Source: Oceanospirillum sp048265165
GTDB lineage: Bacteria > Pseudomonadota > Gammaproteobacteria > Pseudomonadales > Halomonadaceae
DNA length: 64,000 bases
Direction: 5' to 3'
Assembly: GCF_048265165.1 (NCBI RefSeq)
Contig: NZ_JBLXCD010000006.1
Location: 152,109-216,108, forward strand
The notes beneath the pieces are model-generated. The model made no database searches. It was not told where the DNA came from and saw nothing but the letters and a program-made list of their open reading frames with translations. Made by a program: the position numbers and the translations under genes. The first letter of the stretch is position 1. Every line of letters begins with the position of its first letter. Below are positions 43,682-53,176 of the stretch, one piece after another.

Positions 43682-44989
43682 ATGTCTATTAAGCACCTCA
43701 CAGGAATTGCAGTGGCAGCCGCGCTTATCAGCACAGGGGCTCACGCGAAAACAGAGGTTGAGTGGTGGCACGCAATGGGTGGCACGCTGGGTCAGAAAGT
43801 CAATGAAATCGCTGTTGATTTCAACGCTAGTCAGTCTGAATATGAGATTAAACCTGTTTTTAAGGGTAGCTACGCTGAGACGATGACCAGCGCTATTGCT
43901 GCGTTCCGTGCTAAAGAACAACCTGCGATTGTACAGGTGTTTGAAGTGGGCACAGCGACAATGATGGGTGCGGAACAAGCAATCTACCCCGTTTATGAGT
44001 TGATGGAAGACACCAAAGAGCCGTTCAACCCAGAGAGCTATCTCTCTGCTGTCACTGGCTACTACACGACTAACGATGGTCACATGCTGTCTATGCCCTT
44101 CAACAGCTCAACTCCTGTGATGTACTACAACAAAGACATGTTCACAAAAGCAGGTATTGAATCAGCACCGACCACGTGGAAAGAAATGGAGCAGGCCTCT
44201 CGCAAGCTGTTGGCCTCGGGTGCTAAATGTGGCTTTACCACTACATGGCAATCATGGACGCAGATCGAGAACTTTGGTGCGCGTAATAACATCCCGGTCG
44301 CAACCGAAAACAATGGATTTGGTGGCTTCAACACAGAATTTAAGTTCAATGCTTCGCCTTACGTTAAGCATGTCGAGCGACTGGGCGAGTGGTCTAAAGA
44401 GGGCCTCTTTAAGTACGGTGGTCGCCAGTCTGATGGTATGCCTTTGTTTTATACTCAGGAATGCGCCATGACGATGGGCTCATCTGCCAGCCTTGCTGGT
44501 ATCCAAGAGAACATGAAGGGTATCAATGTTGGCGTAGCGCAATTGCCATATGACGATGAGCTGATCGCTAAACCACAAAACACCATCATTGGCGGCGCGT
44601 CGCTTTGGGTGCTTCGTGGTCACTCATCTGAAGAGTACAAAGGTGTAGCGAAGTTCTTTAGCTACCTATCAAGCCCTGAAGTTCAAGCAGATTGGCACCA
44701 GTTCACGGGTTACCTACCAATTACCAAACAAGCTTATGAACTCACCAAAGAACAGGGCTTCTATAAAGCAAACCCAGGTACGGATACTGCGGTTATTCAG
44801 ATGACGTCTACAGAGCCAACTGAGAACTCAAAAGGTGTACGTTTTGGTAACTTCTTACAAACTCGTGACATCATCAACGAAGAACTTGAAGCAGTATGGG
44901 CTGGGAACGCATCGGCTAAATCTGCACTCAACAATGCGGTTCGCCGCGGGAATGAGCAGCTCCGTCGCTTCGAACGCACACAGAAATAG
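43682..44989 (+). CDS. ugpB: Glycerol-3-phosphate ABC transporter binding protein
   Basis: A 435-residue periplasmic protein. It starts at ATG 43682, with a signal peptide (cleavage near GAHAKTEVEWW) and UgpB-like core including WWHAMGGTLGQKVNEIA, MPFNSSTPVMYYNKDMF and FGGFNTEFKFN. It captures glycerol-3-phosphate or glycerophosphodiesters for UgpAEC. First gene of the uptake operon. Confidence 0.93.
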   Translation: MSIKHLTGIAVAAALISTGAHAKTEVEWWHAMGGTLGQKVNEIAVDFNASQSEYEIKPVFKGSYAETMTSAIAAFRAKEQPAIVQVFEVGTATMMGAEQAIYPVYELMEDTKEPFNPESYLSAVTGYYTTNDGHMLSMPFNSSTPVMYYNKDMFTKAGIESAPTTWKEMEQASRKLLASGAKCGFTTTWQSWTQIENFGARNNIPVATENNGFGGFNTEFKFNASPYVKHVERLGEWSKEGLFKYGGRQSDGMPLFYTQECAMTMGSSASLAGIQENMKGINVGVAQLPYDDELIAKPQNTIIGGASLWVLRGHSSEEYKGVAKFFSYLSSPEVQADWHQFTGYLPITKQAYELTKEQGFYKANPGTDTAVIQMTSTEPTENSKGVRFGNFLQTRDIINEELEAVWAGNASAKSALNNAVRRGNEQLRRFERTQK

Positions 44990-45049
44990 CCCGTTGTCAT
45001 CTCTTCGCCGCCACCTCCTATAGAGGCTGGCGGCCTTTCGGTATCTGAT

Positions 45050-45931
45050 ATGTCCTCACAGGTTGTATTTAAAAATAAATGGCTGCCCTACGCGCTCATT
45101 GCGCCGCAGCTGATTATTACTATTGTTTTTTTCATATGGCCTGCTGGTCAGGCGGTTTTCCAATCCACGCAATTGGAAGATGCTTTCGGCTTTAGCCGTG
45201 AGTTTGTTGGATTGGAGAACTTTACCAAGTTGTTCAATGACAGTTATTACCTGGATTCACTGTTCACCACGCTGCAGTTTAGCGTCAGCGTTGCAGTTTT
45301 GGCATTGGTCAGTGCGTTGGTGCTGTCCGCTTTTGCAGAGCACATCGTACGCGGCTCGACCATGTATCGTACCTTTTTGATTTGGCCATATGCCGTTGCG
45401 CCGGCAGTGGCAGGCTCGCTATGGCTGTTTCTGTTTGACCCGACCATTGGCGTAATTACTGATCTCCTCAAATGGGTTGGTATCAATTGGAATCCAACTC
45501 TCAACGGCACACATGCAATGTGGATGGTCGTTATTACGTCTACTTGGAAGCAGATCAGCTATAACTTTCTGTTCTTCTTAGCCGCTCTACAAGCGGTGCC
45601 TAAATCGCTGCTCGAAGCAGCAGCTATTGATGGAAGTGGTCCGGTGAGGCGTTTCCTAACCATTAGTTTCCCGTTGATCTCACCAACGAGCTTCTTTTTG
45701 TTGGTGGTGAACTTCGTCTACGCGTTCTTTGATACCTTTGCGGTTATTCATGCTATGACGCAGGGCGGCCCGAGCAACAGCACTTCTACTCTGGTGTACA
45801 AGGTTTATAACGATGGTTTCATCGGTCTTGACCTTGGTTCGTCGGCTGCTCAATCAGTCATCCTCATGATTCTTGTCGCCCTACTCACGGTGATTCAGTT
45901 TAAATTTGTAGAGAAAAAGGTGGCGTACTGA
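45050..45931 (+). CDS. ugpA: Glycerol-3-phosphate ABC transporter permease
   Basis: A 293-residue inner-membrane protein with about six helices and the EAA loop EAAAIDGSGPVRRFLTISFP near residue 185. Forms the pore with UgpE. It overlaps the start of ugpE by one base (TGATG), so expression is coupled. Confidence 0.92.
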   Translation: MSSQVVFKNKWLPYALIAPQLIITIVFFIWPAGQAVFQSTQLEDAFGFSREFVGLENFTKLFNDSYYLDSLFTTLQFSVSVAVLALVSALVLSAFAEHIVRGSTMYRTFLIWPYAVAPAVAGSLWLFLFDPTIGVITDLLKWVGINWNPTLNGTHAMWMVVITSTWKQISYNFLFFLAALQAVPKSLLEAAAIDGSGPVRRFLTISFPLISPTSFFLLVVNFVYAFFDTFAVIHAMTQGGPSNSTSTLVYKVYNDGFIGLDLGSSAAQSVILMILVALLTVIQFKFVEKKVAY

Positions 45932-46779
45932 TGGTAGAAAGAAGACCTCTATTTACGATCTTTTGCCATGTAATTTTGGCTCTGGGCATCGTGTCTATCG
46001 CTCTACCTATATGGGTAGCTTTGGTCGCAACCACACATGAAAACACGGCATTCGCGACAGGTTCACCTTTGTGGTTTGGTGACCTGGGCTTTAGTGTCTT
46101 TGGTGAGCTGTTAAGTAATCAAAGCACATATAACAATAGTGCGCTGCCGATTACCCATATGCTGACCAACTCACTCATCATGGCCCTATGCATTACGTTT
46201 GGTAAGTTGGTTATCTCAATTATGTCGGCCTATGCTGTTGTGTTCTTTCGCTTTCGTGGCCGCATGATTGCGTTCTGGATGATTTTCTTTACGCTTATGT
46301 TGCCCGTTGAAGTACGTATCATGCCGACGTTTGAGGTGATTACTAATCTCAACATGCTGAACTCCTTTTATGGATTAACCATTCCTCTTATTGCAAGTGC
46401 TACCGCTACGTTCCTGTTCCGTCAGTTCTTCATGACGATTCCATATGAACTTGTCGAAGCTGCCCGTATCGATGGTGCCGGTCCAATTAAGTTCTTCTTT
46501 GATATTTTGCTGCCCCTTTCGCGCACTAATATCGCTGCATTGTTTGTGATTACTTTTATCTATGGTTGGAACCAGTACCTCTGGCCGTTACTCATTACTA
46601 CTGACGTTCAGTATTACACCATTGTTATGGGCATCAAACAGATGCTAGGTGTTGTTGATGGCGTGATTGAATGGAATAAAATTATGGCAACCACCATCAT
46701 CGCTTTGCTGCCACCAGTTATCGTCGTTATCGCTATGCAAAAAGCATTCGTCAAAGGCTTGGTAGATTCGGAGAAATAA
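45931..46779 (+). CDS. ugpE: Glycerol-3-phosphate ABC transporter permease
   Basis: A 282-residue permease with six predicted helices and the EAA loop EAARIDGAGPIKFFFDILLP. Second pore subunit, translated with ugpA; ugpC follows immediately with no gap. Confidence 0.92.
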   Translation: MVERRPLFTIFCHVILALGIVSIALPIWVALVATTHENTAFATGSPLWFGDLGFSVFGELLSNQSTYNNSALPITHMLTNSLIMALCITFGKLVISIMSAYAVVFFRFRGRMIAFWMIFFTLMLPVEVRIMPTFEVITNLNMLNSFYGLTIPLIASATATFLFRQFFMTIPYELVEAARIDGAGPIKFFFDILLPLSRTNIAALFVITFIYGWNQYLWPLLITTDVQYYTIVMGIKQMLGVVDGVIEWNKIMATTIIALLPPVIVVIAMQKAFVKGLVDSEK

Positions 46780-47880
46780 ATGTCGACACTTACTCTTTCA
46801 AGCATCGCTAAATGTTACCCAAACGGCTACCAAGCGATCCCAAACATTAACCTTGATATTGAAGATGGCGAAATGGTCGTGTTGGTTGGCCCAAGTGGCT
46901 GTGGTAAATCAACACTGTTGCGTATGCTAGCCGGCCTTGAGGAGATCACCTCAGGCACGCTTAAGATCGATGACAAGATCGTCAACAACCTTGAGCCAGG
47001 AGAGCGAGATATCGCCATGGTGTTTCAGAACTATGCGCTCTATCCGCATATGTCTGTTTACGACAATATGGCTTACGGGCTAAAAAACCGCAAAACACCT
47101 AAAACAGAAATACAGCGCTTGGTTTCTGAGGCCGCCGATATGCTCGAGCTCAACGGATTGTTGGATCGCAAGCCCAAGGAACTTTCCGGTGGGCAAAGGC
47201 AGCGTGTTGCCATGGGCCGTGCCATCGTTAGAGAACCTAAAGTGTTTCTATTTGATGAGCCACTATCCAACCTAGATGCAAAACTACGCGTTCAGATGCG
47301 ATTGGAAATCAAACGCTTGCAGCGCCGCCTTGGAACCACATCGGTCTATGTTACCCATGACCAGATTGAGGCAATGACACTTGCCGACAAGCTTGTGGTT
47401 TTAAATAAAGGTCATATCGAGCAGGTCGGTACTCCACTCGAGCTCTATGACAACCCTGCGTCTTTGTTTGTTGCAACGTTTATCGGCTCTCCATCGATGA
47501 ACATCCTTGATGCTAATATCACCGTTGAGGGTATCGAACTCGATAACGCATTATTTGAATTGGACTCCAAAAACCTTAACCCTGGCAGAGTGAAACTAGG
47601 CTTAAGACCAGAGCATTTAGTTATGTCCGTCGATACCCCGTGGTTCTATGTTGAGGTTGAACTCATCGAGGCCCTGGGCGCGGATCTGTTACTTTACTGC
47701 AAAACGCTGGGCTCGAGCGCGCAAGAGATGGTCATTCGTGTAGAGGGACACTCGAAAATTAACATCGGCGATCAGTTTGGTGTTGGTGTCGACCTCGATC
47801 ATGTCCATCTATTTGATAGTGAAACATCCAAGCGAGTTCATTTAGATACCACAAATCCGCAAGAGGTTGTTAATGCCTAA
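46780..47880 (+). CDS. ugpC: Glycerol-3-phosphate ABC transporter ATPase
   Basis: A 366-residue MalK-type ATPase. Walker A GPSGCGKST (37-45), signature LSGGQ (135-139), Walker B VFLFDE (155-160), and a regulatory C-terminal OB-like domain (LGLRPEHL). It powers UgpAE. It overlaps the HAD gene by 8 bases. Confidence 0.93.
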   Translation: MSTLTLSSIAKCYPNGYQAIPNINLDIEDGEMVVLVGPSGCGKSTLLRMLAGLEEITSGTLKIDDKIVNNLEPGERDIAMVFQNYALYPHMSVYDNMAYGLKNRKTPKTEIQRLVSEAADMLELNGLLDRKPKELSGGQRQRVAMGRAIVREPKVFLFDEPLSNLDAKLRVQMRLEIKRLQRRLGTTSVYVTHDQIEAMTLADKLVVLNKGHIEQVGTPLELYDNPASLFVATFIGSPSMNILDANITVEGIELDNALFELDSKNLNPGRVKLGLRPEHLVMSVDTPWFYVEVELIEALGADLLLYCKTLGSSAQEMVIRVEGHSKINIGDQFGVGVDLDHVHLFDSETSKRVHLDTTNPQEVVNA

Positions 47881-48685
47881 GCCCTTAACGGCGTTATCTC
47901 ACGCTCAGGTAAAAGAGATTAAATGGTTATTGACCGACGTAGACGACACGCTCACTTGGGAGGGGCAACTCCCTCCTGAAACTCTGGAGGCGCTGGGTAA
48001 GCTCAAAGATGCAGGTATTTGTGTGGTTGCTGTTACCGGTGCGTGTGCTGGTTGGTGTGACCAAATTGCTAAGATGTGGCCAGTTCACGGCGTGATTGGC
48101 GAGAACGGCGCATTTTGGATGCAAAAGAACGAGGCAGGTTTTCATACTCATTCACTGATCCCAATGGATAAGATGCGATCACAACAGCAGGCGCTAATAG
48201 AACTGCTCGAGCAAGTTTTAGAGCGTTATCCTGACATTGAATTCGCGAATGACCAAGGCTTTCGCTACTGCGATGTCGCAATCAACCTCGGACAAGACCG
48301 TGAACAGGTTGATACAGAAATCGCAACGCGATTGCTCAATGATATTCTCCAACTCTCACTCGATGAACAACCCTTAAAAGCGACGCAAAGTTCTATACAT
48401 ATCAATGTTTGGGTTGGTGAGCATAGTAAACGCTATACAAGCGAGAAGTACCTGAAACACAATGCTGATTTTGTCGATTTGAGACTGGAGAATATTGGCT
48501 ATATTGGTGATTCACTCAACGATGAATCGATGTTTGAATGGTTACCGACTACATTTGGCGTAAGCAATATTCACTCTATTCTACAAAAACTAAGCACACA
48601 ACCTGCTTTCATTACAAAGAGTCCTGGTGGTTATGGGTTTGCTGAATTAGCCAACATAATAAGTGCTGAAATGAGAAAAAATTAA
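47873..48685 (+). CDS. HAD-family phosphatase in ugp operon
   Basis: A 270-residue HAD hydrolase of the IIB/Cof type: catalytic DxD at Asp22/Asp24 (LLTDVDDTL) and a later GYIGDSLNDESMF acidic motif. Starts at ATG 47873 with an AAGAGG site, overlapping ugpC. It may dephosphorylate a sugar or glycerol phosphate taken up by the system; substrate not readable from sequence. Confidence 0.85.
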   Translation: MPKPLTALSHAQVKEIKWLLTDVDDTLTWEGQLPPETLEALGKLKDAGICVVAVTGACAGWCDQIAKMWPVHGVIGENGAFWMQKNEAGFHTHSLIPMDKMRSQQQALIELLEQVLERYPDIEFANDQGFRYCDVAINLGQDREQVDTEIATRLLNDILQLSLDEQPLKATQSSIHINVWVGEHSKRYTSEKYLKHNADFVDLRLENIGYIGDSLNDESMFEWLPTTFGVSNIHSILQKLSTQPAFITKSPGGYGFAELANIISAEMRKN

Positions 48686-48791
48686 CTTCAATGAGTTAAA
48701 GATACTTATAAAGGCCAATGTGACGACCATGCATGCCTGTGATCTCTGTGTGAACATCTAGCCCAATGAGAAACGTGCTAGATTTAGACAT
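48686..48791 (-). pseudogene. IS110-like transposase N-terminal remnant
   Basis: The minus strand starts at an ATG (48791) with an AGGAGG site and reads MSKSSTFLIGLDVHTEIT, the wording of IS110-family N-termini (usually GLDVHKE), then stops after about 30 codons. The remainder of the transposase is absent. Confidence 0.4.
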
Positions 48792-48913
48792 GTCGACCTC
48801 CTGTTCTGATAAGGCTTGCACCTAACAGTGTGGCTCTTGTTTGACTAACTCACGATAAACGCAGGCGGTCGGCACTTTCTCCGGGGATCATTATGTCTAT
48901 GTGATCGGAATAT

Positions 48914-49114
48914 GAAAGTTGGATTGGTGGTGTGTTTACCCACAGTAATCACAGACGCAAAGGTGTTACTCATCACTTATTAGCGTCAGCGAAAGAAAAG
49001 CTTTGAATTTGGGTATTAAAACACTGTACATGCAATGCGAGAGCTTAAATATTGATCTCTATTTTAATCATGGCTTTAGGGCTCTACACCAAGCACAGCA
49101 TCATGAAGTTCAAA
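48914..49114 (+). pseudogene. GNAT acetyltransferase C-terminal remnant
   Basis: The plus strand reads ESWIGGVFTHSNHRRKGVTH with the RRKGV acetyl-CoA motif, and after a one-base frameshift (near 49000) LNLGIKTLYMQCESLNIDLY then FNHGFRALHQAQHHEV. This is the second half of a GNAT enzyme; its 3' end is cut by element D. Confidence 0.7.
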
Positions 49115-49261
49115 CGCAGGAGGCGGTGATGGCTCGATTCAAGCAAGATGACTACAATCAAACGTCGATGATGGTCATTAATTATCAGGATCAGTTGCAG
49201 CCGGGGTCATTTTAGCATGCACTGCATTATCCCCATTTTTTATAAAGAGTCAGAAAAGCTG
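49113..49261 (+). mobile_element. Partial copy D of the IS1182-related element
   Basis: The segment from about 49113 repeats elements A and B, including aacgcaggaggcggtg, the ATG at 49129 (MARFKQDDYNQTSMMVINY) and the tataaagag tail. The terminal inverted repeats are missing. It lies in the same orientation as element B, on the other side of the ugp island. Confidence 0.8.
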
Positions 49262-49386
49262 GGTCTTTCCGCGTTTCACCAGTCCTATAAGAATGATAGA
49301 GAAGGTCGCCCAGCCTAAGATCTAAATAGGGGAAAATCCCTGTTTCTTAGACTATCGGTAATGTTGTTAAAGCAGTGACAATTAAT
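49262..49386. other. Short non-coding junction
   Basis: Follows element D. It shows a small inverted repeat (gggaaaatccc near 49330) and no gene. It marks the right end of the ugp island. Confidence 0.4.
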
Positions 49387-50325
49387 CTAATCCCGTTCTA
49401 AATAGTCCTTTAATGTATCAAGAAAGATACGAACACGATTCGAAAGAAATTGGCGGTTTGGATAAATCGAATGTACTTTAATCTCTCCAAGTTGTAAGTC
49501 ATCGAGATACAAAGGAATAAGTCGTCCTGCGTTTACATCATTTTCAACTAAGAACTCAGGCAACAAACTGATGCCCATATCTGTGCAACAAGCTATGCGA
49601 ATTGCATCGCCACTATCAAATTTTAAAAATGATTTCCCTTGAGACTTAACAATATGATTATTTTTGCAGTTTAACTGAAAGTAGTTTGGGGTTGCTGATG
49701 AGCCGTAAATTAATAATTGATGGGCACTTAAATCAGCGAGATTCGTTGGCGCATCATTTTTTTCCAAATATCCAGGTGAGGCATATAGCCCCAGTCTCGA
49801 CCTATCAATAGCACGTGAAATATATTGTGTACTCGTATAAGAGTCACCCACCCTAATGGCTAAATCAACGCCTTCTTCGACTAAGTCAACAATGCGGTCA
49901 GTAAAGCTAATATCAAAAGAAAGCTCAGGAAACTGTTGTTGAAACTTGTAAATTAACGGAAGTATGACGGTTTTTCCATATCCTTCAGAAACAGTGATTC
50001 GTAGTATTCCTTTAAGTTGTGTTGGTTGAGAGCGCAGACTGGATTCTGCTACTTCGAGGATATTAAGTATCTGAACACACCGCTCATAAAATTCCTGGCC
50101 TTCGGCTGTCAGTGTCACTTGACGAGTGGTTCGTTGAAAAAGCCGCGTTTCCAAATATTCTTCTAAACGGGTTAGTGCTTTACCGGCTGCAGAGCGTGTT
50201 AATCCCATGCTTTTTCCGGCGGCAACAAAACTTCCAGTGTCTGCGATAGCAACAAAAATACGGATAGCGGTTAAGTCTAAGGACGTACCATAGGGAGCGG
50301 CATTCGGGAAATTTCTGCATTTCAT
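49387..50325 (-). CDS. LysR-family regulator
   Basis: A 312-residue LysR protein: helix-turn-helix at residues 15-75 (LDLTAIRIFVAIADTGSFVA, LTRSAAGKALTRLEEYLETRLFQ) and a LysR-substrate domain with RLTVSEGYGK-type wording. It is divergent from a RidA-like gene across 260 bases, the likely target. Confidence 0.87.
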   Translation of the reverse strand: MKCRNFPNAAPYGTSLDLTAIRIFVAIADTGSFVAAGKSMGLTRSAAGKALTRLEEYLETRLFQRTTRQVTLTAEGQEFYERCVQILNILEVAESSLRSQPTQLKGILRITVSEGYGKTVILPLIYKFQQQFPELSFDISFTDRIVDLVEEGVDLAIRVGDSYTSTQYISRAIDRSRLGLYASPGYLEKNDAPTNLADLSAHQLLIYGSSATPNYFQLNCKNNHIVKSQGKSFLKFDSGDAIRIACCTDMGISLLPEFLVENDVNAGRLIPLYLDDLQLGEIKVHSIYPNRQFLSNRVRIFLDTLKDYLERD

Positions 50326-50585
50326 AGGGGAAAACTATTCTCCAATTTATTTGATATGGTTTCAATTGTAGAAGAGGTTTCTTGTAGTTTCTATATGCTA
50401 ACTCAAAAAGAAAATGAGGTTTTATGCGGTTGGTTCCATGCTTCTGCATCTTTTGCAGGAATGCTGCCAGAGTCTGAACTCGCAATGGATAGTGCGGTGT
50501 CATTTATTAAGAATTATCAGATAAATCATTACTACTCCGTTGTTATATAAAGATTTTATGTCCTAATTAAAGCAGGAGAACACTT

Positions 50586-50993
50586 ATGTTAATCGAAAGA
50601 TTAAACCCGCCAACAATGCCAAATAGCGAAGCCATTGGCTATTCGCAAATATCGATAGTCAATCCGGGAAGGATGGCCTACATTTCAGGGCAAGTTGCAA
50701 CACAACGGAACAGTGATGAGATACCCTGTGATCTGGCTTCGCAAATGGAAGTTGTATCCGAAAACATAAAAGCGGCACTCACTGCTTTGGGAGCGTCACC
50801 CAAAGAGATTGTACAAGCAAGGATCTATGTTGTTGATCTGATGCCTGAAAAAATGGAGGTATTGATGCCAGTGTTACTGTCTATTTTTGAAGGTGAAAAG
50901 CCGTGTATAACCGGTGTTGGTGTTCAGGCATTGGCTTCTCCTGAGTTTTTGGTCGAAATGGAAATGGTTGTAAGACTGCCTAACGCATCATGA
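50586..50993 (+). CDS. Rid-family protein (YjgF/RidA-like)
   Basis: A 135-residue small protein with Rid features: GYSQISIVNPGRMAYISGQV near residue 19, and a later VQARIYVVD segment. The usual RidA core carries an Arg in the ARIYV context, present here. Such proteins hydrolyse reactive enamine/imine intermediates. It is divergent from LysR 49387. Confidence 0.85.
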   Translation: MLIERLNPPTMPNSEAIGYSQISIVNPGRMAYISGQVATQRNSDEIPCDLASQMEVVSENIKAALTALGASPKEIVQARIYVVDLMPEKMEVLMPVLLSIFEGEKPCITGVGVQALASPEFLVEMEMVVRLPNAS

Positions 50994-51049
50994 GTTTAAG
51001 TTAAGAGTCCAGCATTGCTTGTCGGTGCTAGCTAAATAGCAGGAAAACC

Positions 51050-51127
51050 GGGACACCCATAATTTGACTCTACCAAAATCAGCCCTCTGATCCACTCTTA
51101 AGTCAATGGTGAAATTATGGATGTCCC
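51050..51127. repeat. 78-base palindromic unit
   Basis: GGGACACCCATAATTT at 51050-51065 pairs with AAATTATGGATGTCCC at 51112-51127 with one mismatch. The same ends border the Y1 transposase remnants at 52638, 54716 and 55232. It is probably a miniature or solo repeat of that element. Confidence 0.75.
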
Positions 51128-51152
51128 ACATAATTCCGCCAAAAAGCTAACT

Positions 51153-52052
51153 TTAACTAAGCCGCTTAGCAATAGCCTCTATCGCCATCTTTACGCCAAT
51201 AGGCACCGCAGCCTGATAAGGGTGCAATGCATAGACATTGACCTTATCGAGTTGATAATCAGGAAACAGCTCCGCTAACGACTGGCGGTGCTTGGCAAAG
51301 ATAAAGTCTGGAATTATACCAACACCAAACCCTTGCTCTAACATACTCAAACAAGTGGATAGGGTATTAGCCTTGTGATGGTTTTTAAAATTAAGTTCAA
51401 AGGCTGGTGTGCTATTTTTATCACTGTGACCGTCTTTACGGCTAAAGCTGTGATGGATCGACTTTTCTTGCCAGTGGTTAGCGACGTATCTGACCTGATC
51501 GACTTTTAATGCTTCAATATCACTCTGGCAGGCTTTAGCCGTTTGCAGTGAGCCACAAAGCACATCTCTAAAATCACCAATACGCTTTTGTTTCAGATTA
51601 CTTATTTTTGATTCGCCAACCCGTATCGCAATATCAATACCTTCTTGCATCAAGTCTAATTGCCCATCATGACTAATCAGCTCTAACTCGACCTCGGGAT
51701 AGGCATAAAACACATCGTGCAGGGCCGGTAATACCAGGTGCTCCATTAATGCATGCGGAGCGGTTATCTTGATTAGCCCTTTAGGCGTAAGTTGTAATTG
51801 CTGGGCGTCTTGCCAAGCTTGTTCTGCTAGTTCATGCAGGGTGCAACACTGTTGGTAGAAATGCTCACCTGCAGGTGTCAGGCTTTGTTTACGTGTGGTG
51901 CGTTTAAGCAAAGTGACCGCAAGCTCTGTTTCCAGTTGCTTAAGATGCTGACTGATAACCGACTTCGAGACGTCGAGTTTTTCCGCTGCGCGGGTTATCG
52001 AACCGAGTTTAACGACGTACATAAATACCGTCATTTGTTTAAGTTTACTCAT
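51153..52052 (-). CDS. LysR-family regulator
   Basis: A 299-residue LysR protein; HTH at residues 4-64 (LGSITRAAEKLDVSKSVIS) and a substrate domain (LDLMQEGIDIAIRVGES). It is divergent from the NTF2-like gene at 52246 (193 bases), which is the probable target. Confidence 0.87.
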   Translation of the reverse strand: MSKLKQMTVFMYVVKLGSITRAAEKLDVSKSVISQHLKQLETELAVTLLKRTTRKQSLTPAGEHFYQQCCTLHELAEQAWQDAQQLQLTPKGLIKITAPHALMEHLVLPALHDVFYAYPEVELELISHDGQLDLMQEGIDIAIRVGESKISNLKQKRIGDFRDVLCGSLQTAKACQSDIEALKVDQVRYVANHWQEKSIHHSFSRKDGHSDKNSTPAFELNFKNHHKANTLSTCLSMLEQGFGVGIIPDFIFAKHRQSLAELFPDYQLDKVNVYALHPYQAAVPIGVKMAIEAIAKRLS

Positions 52053-52245
52053 TATTTATGCTTACCTGGTATCGTCTCGCGTAGATTGCTGCTGGTCGTC
52101 GGTTATGACTATTGTTCTGTTTATCTTAACAGTGTTTTCTGATTGGTCTGTTTTTGTTTGTTAGTTATGGCGCTAAAGTGCCGCCATACACCTAGACAAC
52201 GGTCACAGCGTTATAAATTCGCAAGACACTTATCGGAGAAAGACA

Positions 52246-52620
52246 ATGACACAAGAACAAACTCTATTGGCCTGTAAAGCTGGTATCGCGGCATGGCAGG
52301 CGGCCTTTAACAATCAAGATGCAGCAGGTTGCGCAGCGCAATATGAAGAAGATAGCGTCATGCACGCCCGTCCATTTGGCACATTCACTGGTCGTGAAGC
52401 GATCCAGTCATTTTGGCAAGGTATCATTGATCAAGGCTTTAGCGACGTCGATTACACCGATGTTGAATGGGTGACAATGAATGATGATAGTTATGTATTA
52501 ACTGCTAAATGGACAATGAACAAAGCCTTCGGCGTCGTTCATCATGAACAATGGCGTATTCAAGCGGACGGCAGTGCATTGTTAGCAGCAGATGATTTTG
52601 AAGTGAAAGGCGAACGCTAA
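52246..52620 (+). CDS. NTF2-like/SnoaL-type protein
   Basis: A 124-residue protein of the nuclear-transport-factor-2 fold, with GIAAWQAAFNNQDAAGCAAQYEEDSVMHA then TGREAIQSFWQGII. Good GGAG site. Such proteins are enzyme-like small barrels of varied activity. It is regulated, by position, by LysR 51153. Confidence 0.8.
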   Translation: MTQEQTLLACKAGIAAWQAAFNNQDAAGCAAQYEEDSVMHARPFGTFTGREAIQSFWQGIIDQGFSDVDYTDVEWVTMNDDSYVLTAKWTMNKAFGVVHHEQWRIQADGSALLAADDFEVKGER

Positions 52621-52637
52621 GCGACGTGGTTTATCAC

Positions 52638-53050
52638 AAAAAACCAGGACACCCATAATTTGATACTGCCCAAACCAGCCGCTGTTAACCTGCATGGCCT
52701 ATGTCGACCTGAATCCGGTGAGGGCGGGGCTTACTGATTGCCTGAAACACTCGGATTTTACCTCAGTTCAGCAACGTATCCGGCAAGGGACTCAAGCCCG
52801 GGACGATGGCGACCTACCCAAACTGAAAGCCTTATCCTCCACTCAGACGGGCAGCGAACAGGTGATCGCTTTTGATTATGCGGACTATCTGGCGTTGGTC
52901 GATTGAGCTGGACGCTGCCGTGCGGTAGGGCAGTTCAGAAAGCTGCAGCCGTTTGCTCAGGATAAGGACTGGCATGGATCTCATCGGGTTAGCAGCAGGC
53001 TATTTTCAGATAGGTCAGAAAGCGGATTTAACGCGTTAATATAGTGCGGG
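52638..53050 (+). pseudogene. Y1 (RAYT-like) transposase remnant, C-terminal
   Basis: Contains the 5' border ggacacccataattt fused directly to a C-terminal segment starting MAYVDLNPVRAGLTDCL, typical of REP-associated Y1 transposases. It is broken by TGA where the homologous remnant at 55293 has Trp (YADYLALVD, stop, AGRC). The middle of the gene is missing. Confidence 0.75.
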
Positions 53051-53176
53051 TACAATGGCAACTGTATTGACTGGTGCACAATATAGAAAAACTGGCAAAA
53101 TACGGATAGGTCAGTCTGTGACACAGAGTAAATACAGTCTTATAAAAAACTACTCCACAGAAATATTAAGGAAAAC

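Noticed and set aside
50356..50550. A 64-codon frame in the LysR-RidA intergenic region
   Set aside because: It begins in the divergent promoter region without a ribosome site and resembles no known protein.
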